DNA of 64,000 nt from SKVR01 sp964453995 (GTDB lineage: Bacteria > Bacteroidota > Bacteroidia > Bacteroidales > UBA7960): the NCBI GenBank assembly GCA_964453995.1, contig CAYVQC010000006.1, positions 1-64,000 of the forward strand. Direction: 5' to 3'. A program made the translations under genes and the position numbers. Every line of letters begins with the position of its first letter. Position 1 is the first letter of the stretch. Under the pieces are notes generated by a model. It ran no database searches, was not told the DNA's origin, and was given only the letters and a program-made list of their open reading frames with translations. Of this stretch, positions 53,534 to 61,500 are shown piece after piece.

Positions 53534-54160
53534 TTATTTTCGGCCAAAATCAGCCGGTATTTCGCCCCAGTTGCGGGTATCCCATTTGAGAATCTTGTTT
53601 TTCCAGGTATTTTGTCTGAGCCAGTTTTCGGCACGTTGAATGTATTCAAAAAGTTTTTTGTTGGCCTCTTCTTCCTTCAGGGTGGTTTTGGCTTTTTTTT
53701 CTCTCACCCAGGCAATGGCTGTAATACTGTCGGTATAAATGGGCAGATCCACATTTTTTTGTTTACAAAGGGCCAAAGCATGCACAATGGCCAGAAACTC
53801 TCCCACGTTGTTGGTTCCTTTGGGTAAAGGTCCCACCCTGAAAAGAACGCTTTTATCGTGGGTATACACGCCCTGGTATTCCATGTCCTTCGAAGCAGAA
53901 CTGTAGGCGGCATCCACCGAAATGCTGTTGGGGATAGGGCCTCCCCCGGCGGTAGGATTTGCAGGCAAAACCGGTTTGGCTGCACTGCCAATATGCCTGT
54001 ACCAGGGTTCGCGAAAGGCCTTTTCTGCCTGCATTTCATTGTCAAACGATTTGTATTTTGCACTGCCATAGCCTTTTATGGCTTGTTCGCATTGCTTCCA
54101 GGTTTCGAATACTCCTGATGTGTGTCCTTCCCACACTACATAAAACTTCTTTTTCGCCAA
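53534..54160 (-). CDS. rnhA: ribonuclease HI with N-terminal hybrid-binding domain
   Basis: 208 residues. The N-terminal RNA/DNA hybrid-binding (RHBD) domain (~1-50, KKFYVVWEGHTSGVFETW) is typical of eukaryotic-like and many Bacteroidota RNases HI. The RNase H fold (~70-208) carries the acidic catalytic set in SVDAAYSS, NNVGEFLAI, IYTDSITAIAW and the final Asp of IPADFGRK. Hydrolyses the RNA strand of RNA:DNA hybrids. It is 68 nt downstream of the thiL stop and on the same strand, so the genes may be co-transcribed. Confidence 0.93.
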   Translation of the reverse strand: MAKKKFYVVWEGHTSGVFETWKQCEQAIKGYGSAKYKSFDNEMQAEKAFREPWYRHIGSAAKPVLPANPTAGGGPIPNSISVDAAYSSASKDMEYQGVYTHDKSVLFRVGPLPKGTNNVGEFLAIVHALALCKQKNVDLPIYTDSITAIAWVREKKAKTTLKEEEANKKLFEYIQRAENWLRQNTWKNKILKWDTRNWGEIPADFGRK

Positions 54161-54228
54161 AGCCTGTTGCGTAATTTTTGAAATGAATAAACCGTAAGAT
54201 CAAAGAGAGGGTAAGAAAAATTGAGCGG

Positions 54229-55263
54229 TCATTTTTTTCTGAATGAATCCCAGCCCTGTGCCTTCAGGGAGATTACACTGCCCGAGGTGGAAACAAGATC
54301 GGTCTGGGCCGGATTCTCGGTTATGTGTCCTATGATGCTAATCTTATCGTTGTCTTTGATCTTTTCATAATCTGCCTGTTTGATACAAAAGAGCAATTCA
54401 TAGTCTTCTCCTCCATTAAGGGCAAAGGTGGTAGGATCGATGTTGAATTCGTGGGCAACACCTGCCGTTTGCATGTCGACAGGGATTTTTTCTTCGTATA
54501 TCACGGCTCCTTTTTCTGATGCTTTGCAGATATGCTTTATCTCCGATGCCAAACCATCAGAAATATCGATCATGGCTGTTGGAATTACCTGTAGATCTTC
54601 CAGCAGGTCTACCACATCTTTCCTGGGTTCGGGTTTGAGTTGGCGCTCCAGCACATAATTGTAGCGTGAGAGGTCGGGCTGCATTTCGGGGTTGGCTTTG
54701 AAGACCTCTTTTTCTCTTTCCAGTACCAGCAAACCCGCGTATGCAGCTCCCAGGTCGCCGCTTACACAGATCAGGTCGCCGGGTTGTGCTCCTGAGCGCC
54801 AGGCGATCTTATTTTTTGTCACCTCGCCCATAGCCGTAACGGAAATATTCAGACCTGCAGTACTGCTGGTTGTGTCGCCTCCCACCATATCCACCTTGTA
54901 TTTTTCGCAAGCCAGCAACATGCCGGCATAGATTTCTTCCAGCGCCTCCACAGTGTATTTGCTCGAAACGGCAATCCCGATTACCACGTGGGTGGCTACG
55001 CCATTCATGGCATAAACATCGGAAAGATTTACTGCTACAGATTTATACCCCAGGTGTTTCAGAGGTGAATACATGAGGTTGAAATGAACCCCCTCTATTA
55101 GCAGGTCTTTGGTAAGCAAAGTAATGGTATCCTCTTTTATTTCGATGGCAGCGGTATCATCACCTATGCCTTTGAGGGTTGATTTATGAAAGTGGCGAAC
55201 ATTCTTGGTGAGCCTGTCAATAAGGCCAAATTCTCCCAGATCGGAAACAGGTGTTTTACTCAT
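54229..55263 (-). CDS. thiL: thiamine-monophosphate kinase
   Basis: Phosphorylates thiamine monophosphate to thiamine diphosphate, the last step of thiamine biosynthesis. The 344-residue protein has the PurM-like motifs of ThiL: GDDTAAI (~47-53), TKDLLIEGVHFN, VNLSDVYAMNG with metal-binding Asp, VGGDTTSS, and ISDGLASEIKH. ATG 55263 gives MSKTPVSDLGEFGLI, the conserved N-terminus; 12 residues upstream are dispensable. No other thiamine genes are near, and no TPP riboswitch was noticed. Confidence 0.95.
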   Translation of the reverse strand: MSKTPVSDLGEFGLIDRLTKNVRHFHKSTLKGIGDDTAAIEIKEDTITLLTKDLLIEGVHFNLMYSPLKHLGYKSVAVNLSDVYAMNGVATHVVIGIAVSSKYTVEALEEIYAGMLLACEKYKVDMVGGDTTSSTAGLNISVTAMGEVTKNKIAWRSGAQPGDLICVSGDLGAAYAGLLVLEREKEVFKANPEMQPDLSRYNYVLERQLKPEPRKDVVDLLEDLQVIPTAMIDISDGLASEIKHICKASEKGAVIYEEKIPVDMQTAGVAHEFNIDPTTFALNGGEDYELLFCIKQADYEKIKDNDKISIIGHITENPAQTDLVSTSGSVISLKAQGWDSFRKK

Positions 55264-55396
55264 ATCTGATTGGTATTGGATGGTGAAAAATCTGCACACG
55301 GTTTAGCAAACTAAAGCTGCCGCATGGTTGTAACAATGGCTACAAAGATATACATTTAGAGGCTACCGGATAGGGGTATCAAGACAGCATCTTACT

Positions 55397-56485
55397 TTAG
55401 CGAATGATTTTAGACTGGATATTAATGGATTCCTTGTGGATAAGATCCAGCAATTTCTCCAGAAATTCTTTGCTTAATCCCTTTGCCATGCCTTCCGATG
55501 TGCGGGTTTCGATGATGTTATTCCATCGCTTGATTTGAAGCACGGTCATTTTGCATTCTTTCTTGATATGGGCAATATCGTTCACCACTTTCATGCGGTT
55601 GGAAAGAATACTCACGAGCATTGCATCAAGTTCATCAATACGGTTGCGCAATATTTCCAGTTCACGGCACGGATTTTCATCTGATTTAAGGGGAATCTTT
55701 AAGCCCGCTACCAAAGCAGACAACTCAGCGGGTTTTATTTGCTGAGCGGCATCGGTGAGGGCTTTTTCAGGATTACAGTGGGTTTCAATCATAAATCCAT
55801 CAGTGTCGAGCAACAGGGCCTGCTGTGCCACTTCTTTCAGGAGGCTTCTCTTTCCTGTTATATGGCTGGGGTCGGTGAGTAGGGGAAGAGAGGGGAAATA
55901 GCTTTTGAGTTTGATAGGAATATCCCACAGGGGCTCATTGCGGAACCGTGTTTTTTCGTAGGTATTGAAACCGCGGTGAATGGCGGCTATTTTCCTGATA
56001 CCCGATTGGTAGAACCGTTCAATAACACCAATCCACAGGGCCAGATCGGGGTTGAGCGGATTTTTGATCATAACAGGAATATCAACACCACGCAGTGCTT
56101 CAGCGAGTTCCTGTATGGAAAAGGGATTTACGCTGGTACGTGCACCTATCCATAAAATATCTATGCCGTGTTGCAGGCATGCTTCGATATGTCCGGGTGT
56201 TGCCACTTCTACAGCTACCGGCAAACCATACCTGTCTTTCACTTCCCTGAGCCACTCAAGGGCTTTTACCCCGTGGCCTTCAAATTCACTGGGTCGTGTA
56301 CGGGGTTTCCATATACCGCTTCTGAAAGCGGAAACAATACCACTGCGGTGTAGGGCCGCGGCTGTGGTCAAGACCTGCTCTCTGCTTTCTGCACTGCAGG
56401 GGCCGCTGATAATAACAGGATGCGACCTGGGGTGCAGCCATTCATCCAGTGGCATTATGTCAAGAGTTTTTACTGCAATATCCAT
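55397..56485 (-). CDS. bifunctional 3-deoxy-7-phosphoheptulonate synthase/chorismate mutase type II
   Basis: 362-residue fusion for aromatic amino acid synthesis. The N-terminal ~265 residues are a DAHP synthase of the KDO8P-synthase-like (type I-beta) class, with VIISGPCSAESREQ, FRSGIWKPRTRP, GLPVAVEVATPG, DPSHITGKR and GFMIETHCNPEKAL. A linker leads to a C-terminal AroQ-type chorismate mutase (~275-355), starting ELEILRNRIDELDAML with the typical Arg and Lys-rich helix. This domain order is known in Bacteroidota. No isolated aroA or pheA is next to it. It is divergent from cysH with overlapping promoters. Confidence 0.94.
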   Translation of the reverse strand: MDIAVKTLDIMPLDEWLHPRSHPVIISGPCSAESREQVLTTAAALHRSGIVSAFRSGIWKPRTRPSEFEGHGVKALEWLREVKDRYGLPVAVEVATPGHIEACLQHGIDILWIGARTSVNPFSIQELAEALRGVDIPVMIKNPLNPDLALWIGVIERFYQSGIRKIAAIHRGFNTYEKTRFRNEPLWDIPIKLKSYFPSLPLLTDPSHITGKRSLLKEVAQQALLLDTDGFMIETHCNPEKALTDAAQQIKPAELSALVAGLKIPLKSDENPCRELEILRNRIDELDAMLVSILSNRMKVVNDIAHIKKECKMTVLQIKRWNNIIETRTSEGMAKGLSKEFLEKLLDLIHKESINIQSKIIR

Positions 56486-56689
56486 TTTTAAAACTATAGG
56501 ATCATTTGTATACCAGTTTTACCGGGGGGAATCATATTGAGGTTCCCGGTGGAGCAATCCCGGAAAAAAATGTTCGTGACGGGCTCCATACATAGATCTG
56601 CCATGGGCATGTGCAATGATATCGGTGTATAACCCATGACATTTAGTGTTGAAGCTATTTTATTATGGGTCAACAACTTCCGGTATGGT

Positions 56690-56721
56690 TTTGTTGGTAA
56701 TGAAAATATAACGTATTTTTG
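56690..56721 (+). promoter_or_regulatory. cysH promoter (textbook Bacteroidota)
   Basis: TTTG (56690-56693), 20 nt, TATTTTTG (56714-56721): exact matches to both elements at ideal spacing. The expected start is ~56728, giving a ~70 nt leader. Confidence 0.75.
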
Positions 56722-56729
56722 CAAAGGTA
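56722..56729 (-). promoter_or_regulatory. candidate -7 element for DAHPS/CM
   Basis: Minus-strand TACCTTTG, exact match to TAnnTTTG, directly next to the cysH -7 box. The -33 region is weak. The leader to the 56485 start would be about 230 nt. Confidence 0.45.
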
Positions 56730-56798
56730 ACAACTAAAGTCAACGATATACCCAGATCGCCAGATCAAAAAACCTCTTTCTAATCCTTGCCTGCGAAA

Positions 56799-57485
56799 AT
56801 GTTCGAAAAACTACTGCTACCGGTACAAAACACCATCGAATTGCTGAAGCAAGAGGAAAAGAAAATGTTTGTCACCTCATCTTTTCAGAGCCAAAGCTTA
56901 CCCCTGCTGCATATCATAAGCAAAACAGCACCTGACATACCCGTTTGTTTTATCAATACCGGATATCATTTCCCCGAAACCATTGTTCATAAAAATAATG
57001 TAGCGTCATTATTGGGTTTGCATGTGATTGATCTGCATCCAAGGGTGCCTAAACACCTTCAGAGAAGTGCCGCCGGGAATCTTTTATTTACCTTTGACCC
57101 CGATTATTGCTGTTATTTGAATAAGGTACAGCCTGTCGAAGGGTTGCTTTCAGAATACGACATCTGGATCAACGGAATACGTGCCGATCAAAGCCCCGAA
57201 CGGACCCGGTTAAAGGAATTTGTTCCTACAGGGGCAAGAGCAGTGAGGTATCATCCCATGCTTCACTGGACTTTTGAGGATATTCAAAAGTATATCGAAG
57301 CGTACAACCTGCCACGTCATCCCCTGGAGGCTGCCGGCTATCCGAGCATTGGTTGCGAACCATGCACCAAACCGGTAAATGGAAACGATCAACGGGGAGG
57401 TAGATGGTTTGGAATGAGGAAAACAGAATGTGGGCTCAATATCGAGAAAAGCTGTTGTGAAGCAGAAAGAAAAAGCAACCACTGA
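56799..57485 (+). CDS. cysH: adenylyl-sulfate/phosphoadenylyl-sulfate reductase
   Basis: Reduces activated sulfate to sulfite in assimilation. The 228-residue protein has the PP-loop region (TSSFQSQSLPLLHII), FINTGYHFPET, Cys104-Cys105 in DYCCYLNKVQPV and Cys186/Cys189 in IGCEPCTKPV. The last four cysteines are the 4Fe-4S ligands of the APS-reducing type, absent from E. coli PAPS reductase. Catalytic Cys211 lies in KTECGLN (usual ECGLH). ATG 56799 is preferred; a TTG start four codons earlier is possible. It is followed after 49 nt by an NAD-dependent epimerase gene, but no cysDN or cysIJ is in the window. Confidence 0.92.
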   Translation: MFEKLLLPVQNTIELLKQEEKKMFVTSSFQSQSLPLLHIISKTAPDIPVCFINTGYHFPETIVHKNNVASLLGLHVIDLHPRVPKHLQRSAAGNLLFTFDPDYCCYLNKVQPVEGLLSEYDIWINGIRADQSPERTRLKEFVPTGARAVRYHPMLHWTFEDIQKYIEAYNLPRHPLEAAGYPSIGCEPCTKPVNGNDQRGGRWFGMRKTECGLNIEKSCCEAERKSNH

Positions 57486-57534
57486 CAGGATTGATTATTC
57501 TTAGCAGGTTTAGAGTCATCACAAAAAAATAACT

Positions 57535-58485
57535 ATGAAAGTATTGATCACAGGTGGTGCCGGATATATCGGCAATGAACTGGTTTTTGAGTTGTTGAAA
57601 AACCCTGAAGTGGAAAAAATTGTAGTATATGATAACCTGAGCCGCAAAAACTATAATCTTTTCCTTGATACCCGCTATGAGCCTCAAAAGATGCAGTTTG
57701 TAAACGGGGAATTGCTCGATTCAAGAAAACTGCGACGCGAACTTCAGGATATTGATGTAGTGTACCACCTGGCAGCTATTGTTTCTACTCCCTACGCTAC
57801 CGAAAATTCACATCTTTTTGAACAGGTTAATCACTGGGGTACTGCCGAGCTGGTATATGCCCTTGAAGAAAGCAATGTGAAGAAGCTGGTTTACCTTAGT
57901 ACCACATCTGTGTATGGTGCTTCCGAGCACATGATCAACATCCATACCTCGCCTGAGCCACGCACCTTTTACGGAAGCAGCAAATTAAGAGGTGAAAAGC
58001 ATGTGGAACGACTGATGGACAAAATGGAGACTTACATTATCCGCTGCGGCAATGTGTATGGCTATAGTCCAAGTGTAAGATTTGATGCAGTGGTCAACAG
58101 GTTTATGTTTGAGGTGAATTTTATGGGCCGCATCCAGATCAACGGCAACGGGCATCAAACCAGGGCCTTTATTCATGTGGATAAAGTAGTGCGGGTATTA
58201 GGAAATCTTCTTAATACAAAGTACAGTCTTAAAGGAGGATTGTACAATCTTGTTGATAAAAACCTCTCCATCGCCCATATTGCCGAAATAATCCGGGAGA
58301 TTTATCCCCTTATGGACACCTTATTTATCGATCAGCATCTGGTGATGCGTGAGATCAAGGTAGAACAGGATCTGCGCATAGCCCCATTGATGGATCTTGA
58401 ACCTGTCTCCGTAAAGGATGAACTGATCATGTTTAAAAACAAATTCTCTTTCTCTTCCAACTTTGAAGACAAGCAGAAAGCCTGA
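57535..58485 (+). CDS. NAD-dependent epimerase/dehydratase (extended SDR)
   Basis: 316-residue extended short-chain dehydrogenase. The NAD-binding GGAGYIGNEL lies at residues 7-16, VVYHLAAIVSTP at ~74 and VYLSTTSVYG at ~120. The catalytic pair is Tyr146/Lys150 in FYGSSK. The family acts on nucleotide sugars; the exact sugar cannot be assigned. It follows cysH by 49 nt on the same strand and is convergent with sprA. Confidence 0.9.
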   Translation: MKVLITGGAGYIGNELVFELLKNPEVEKIVVYDNLSRKNYNLFLDTRYEPQKMQFVNGELLDSRKLRRELQDIDVVYHLAAIVSTPYATENSHLFEQVNHWGTAELVYALEESNVKKLVYLSTTSVYGASEHMINIHTSPEPRTFYGSSKLRGEKHVERLMDKMETYIIRCGNVYGYSPSVRFDAVVNRFMFEVNFMGRIQINGNGHQTRAFIHVDKVVRVLGNLLNTKYSLKGGLYNLVDKNLSIAHIAEIIREIYPLMDTLFIDQHLVMREIKVEQDLRIAPLMDLEPVSVKDELIMFKNKFSFSSNFEDKQKA

Positions 58486-58528
58486 CCATGTTTTTTGAGA
58501 AACAGCCTCCGCATGGATTTACTCCCTG

Positions 58529-61500
58529 TTAGATCAGCATAAACCTGAAGCTGAACCCCGCATGGGTGTTGGAAGTGGGGAATGATTTGGAAATAAAGGG
58601 GTTGTTGATGTTACGGTCGTAGAACAGACGCATGGTAACCCTTGGACTGACCTGGTAATCGGCCGAAAAATTGATCCCCATAAAGTTCTGACCAGCAGAT
58701 ATTTCGTTGCGTTCCTCAACAATTCGCCTTAATACCGTCATATTTCTGCGGAAGGCAAGGTCAAGGCGCAATACAAGGTCACTCTGTATTCTTTGCGTGT
58801 TATTTCCCTGCGCAAGATTAAAAGCCAGATCCTGGAATCGATAACCGGTACCGATGATAATCTCCCTTGATGTAACATCGGTAATCTGGTTGTTGGCAAA
58901 ACTAAGACCAATATTTCTGGAACTTCGGTATTCAAACCTGGTCATCAGGCTGTTCACCCAGGTCATGTCAAAGCTGATCAGTGGGCTAAACTGCTCGCTG
59001 ATACTTACCTGTGAAATTTCGTAGGGCGAAATAAAGTTCCCCGTATCGTCGAATGCGGCAGGGAAACCGGGGTGTTGATCAGATTCCTCATACCTGGCAT
59101 TGCTTCTGTAGGAACCAATGCTGAAGGTGCTCCGGTATCCATGGGCTATGGTTATGGTCTGGAAATATCTTTTTAATCCTTCAATTTTTGACAAGCCATC
59201 GTAGGTGAGCCGCCAATTGGGCATAGGAATTTTCAGGAAAGGATCTGTTTCGGATTTGTTGGGATCCCAGCCACCATAGGCTGCCATAAATGCAGGAATA
59301 AGTACTTCCTGCGAAGTAGGGCCATAGCCAGAGGGAAACACGTCATCTGAATCAATTACTCCGCCATTATCCTGCTGATTTGGATTTGCTTCTGCAAGGC
59401 GTTTGGCAATGATGAGCCTGTAAGCTTTGAAGTTTTCAAAAGCCAGGGAGGAATTAGCATCATCAGTGCCTTCAAATGCTGTGCTGATGGAAAGGAAGGA
59501 GATGCTGAAATTCCCTGTGGTTTGGGGGCTATAGGAATCAAAGGTGCCTTGTTCGTCTGCTTTGAAATATTCAGAGAGTGAGCGGGCATAGTTTCTCAAA
59601 GCTGTAAATTCAATTCGCATGTTGGGCAGGGGCTCAAACTGCGAGCGGGCATTTATATTTTGGGTTAAGTTGCTTACATATGCCTGGTTGAGCATAGGAT
59701 CGTCGGTGATCCATTTGTAGCGGATGGCGTTGCCACGAATATCTTCCTGGCTACCAAAAATGAACCCTATGCCGGGTGCACCATAATAATCCTGTTCAAA
59801 ATCCCAGCTCATACCCAATAAGCCTGATTCGGGCTGAAAACCGGGTAGGCGGGTCCCATTGGTTTCGCTGTAGTTGACACTAAAGTTTCTGAAACCCATC
59901 AATATGCGGAAAAAACCCTGGTAGATCGTTTTAAAGAATTGCCCTGCTTCCTCGTCCTCTGCTTCCTGATCCTGTTCCTGATCCTGCTGGGGTCGTTGCT
60001 GCTGGGGTCGTTGGGGGGTTCGCGACAATCCCTGTTGATTGATCTCTCTCAGGAAGCCAACCTTATTGTATAGGTTTACAAGGTTTGCGTTGACATTTAA
60101 CCGTTTGGTGTTGGCATTTTCTACGGTATTGCCCAGTTGCTGTGCTGCCAGTGGTGCAGCCTGCCAATCGTAGTTTGCAGTATATCCCGCGTTGGCTGTA
60201 ATCCAGTCGAGCAGGGGGAGCTTATTGACAGGCACATTGTAGGTAATGTTGATCCGGTGGTTGTAAAATGTAGTACGACCAAAAGCCCTTATATTGTTGA
60301 GGATGGAATCCCGCATGTGGGCATAATTTTCATCGTTTCGGTTTATCCGGCCCGGGGGTTCATCAATACGGGCATTGTTGGTGGCCTGGAACTCCAGTTT
60401 CAGTGCCCGGGTAAGATCATAACGGATATCATAAAGCCTGTCCCACGAAAATGTTTTCACGAAATTGGGCTCCAGGATGATCTGGTACTGGCTTTTGTCG
60501 CGCATGAGAGATTCGGCATATCCCCTGTCTATAGTAGTGCGCAAGGACACCAGTCTTGGCAAATAGTAAAAGTTAAAATCCCGTATGATGCGGAAGGCAT
60601 TGCCGGAGAAGATACCTATATTGGCAAAAGGAGTTACATTGGTTGGGGTAAGCTGCCAGTTATAGCCAATGGCACCCCTCCAAAGTTTGCGGGTATCGTA
60701 TTCAACATCAATGTTTCGGGCATAGATCTCAGAGAAGTTGTAGGTAAAGTCAAAGTTTTCGATATCGTAAAACCGGTTCTTGCCTCCCGGGGTAAGCCTG
60801 CTTTTGCCCACATTGGAAAAGTTAAAGCTTTTTCGTCTCACATAATCCCTTGCAATGGAGCGTATAGAATCACGTTCCGCTTCCGTTGCATAAGATGCCA
60901 GGTCGTCTTTGAAAAGAATATCAGGATTCAGGGGGTTGTATTGTGGATCAGAAAACGATTCGGAGAAACTGAAATGGAAGGGAATCCTCACACCAAAATC
61001 TTCAGGGAAGAATTTTCCCAACTCCAGGTTGGAAGCAATATCGTATGAATTAACAAATTCCTTGCTGCGGTCATTTACTTTTTGTTCAATACTGCCAAAG
61101 CCGGGAGTGGAAGTAAAACCTACCACAGTCAGATTCCCCAGGTCAGCAAGTTGAGTGTTCATTCTGCCGGTAGCGGCCCAACCACCCTGGTCTTCAAATT
61201 CATACAGTCTCAATTCATTCAGCCATATTTCAGCCGATTTGGGTAAGCCATCATCATCAGAGGAGGAAAACGTTTTACGAGGGTTGCGGACCCCTATCAT
61301 GATTACTTTTACATTGCTCAGGGTGGGGGTCCCGATCACGGTCATACGGTTTTCACCATCGTATTCCCAGTAAGGGTTATTGAGGCTGACACCGCTGCCG
61401 GCTTCACGCGAAAGCTTATTCCGAATCAATTTAAGATTGGTAAGCTTTTCCAGATGAATATCAAATTCATTGTCTTCGGGCCATACCAGTTCTCTTATAG

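Larger units (their letters stand above)
56486..56798. other. divergent regulatory region between DAHPS/CM and cysH
   Basis: 313 bp with no convincing gene; a 79-codon antisense-looking ORF inside it has no family features. It holds two opposed promoters whose -7 elements almost touch, listed separately. Confidence 0.55.

Noticed and set aside
56494..56733. 79-codon minus-strand ORF upstream of DAHPS/CM
   Set aside because: Overlaps the cysH promoter, shows no conserved features, and has no start signals.
60137..61048. 303-codon plus-strand ORF opposite sprA
   Set aside because: Antisense to a well-supported sprA reading frame; composition and motifs are not protein-like.
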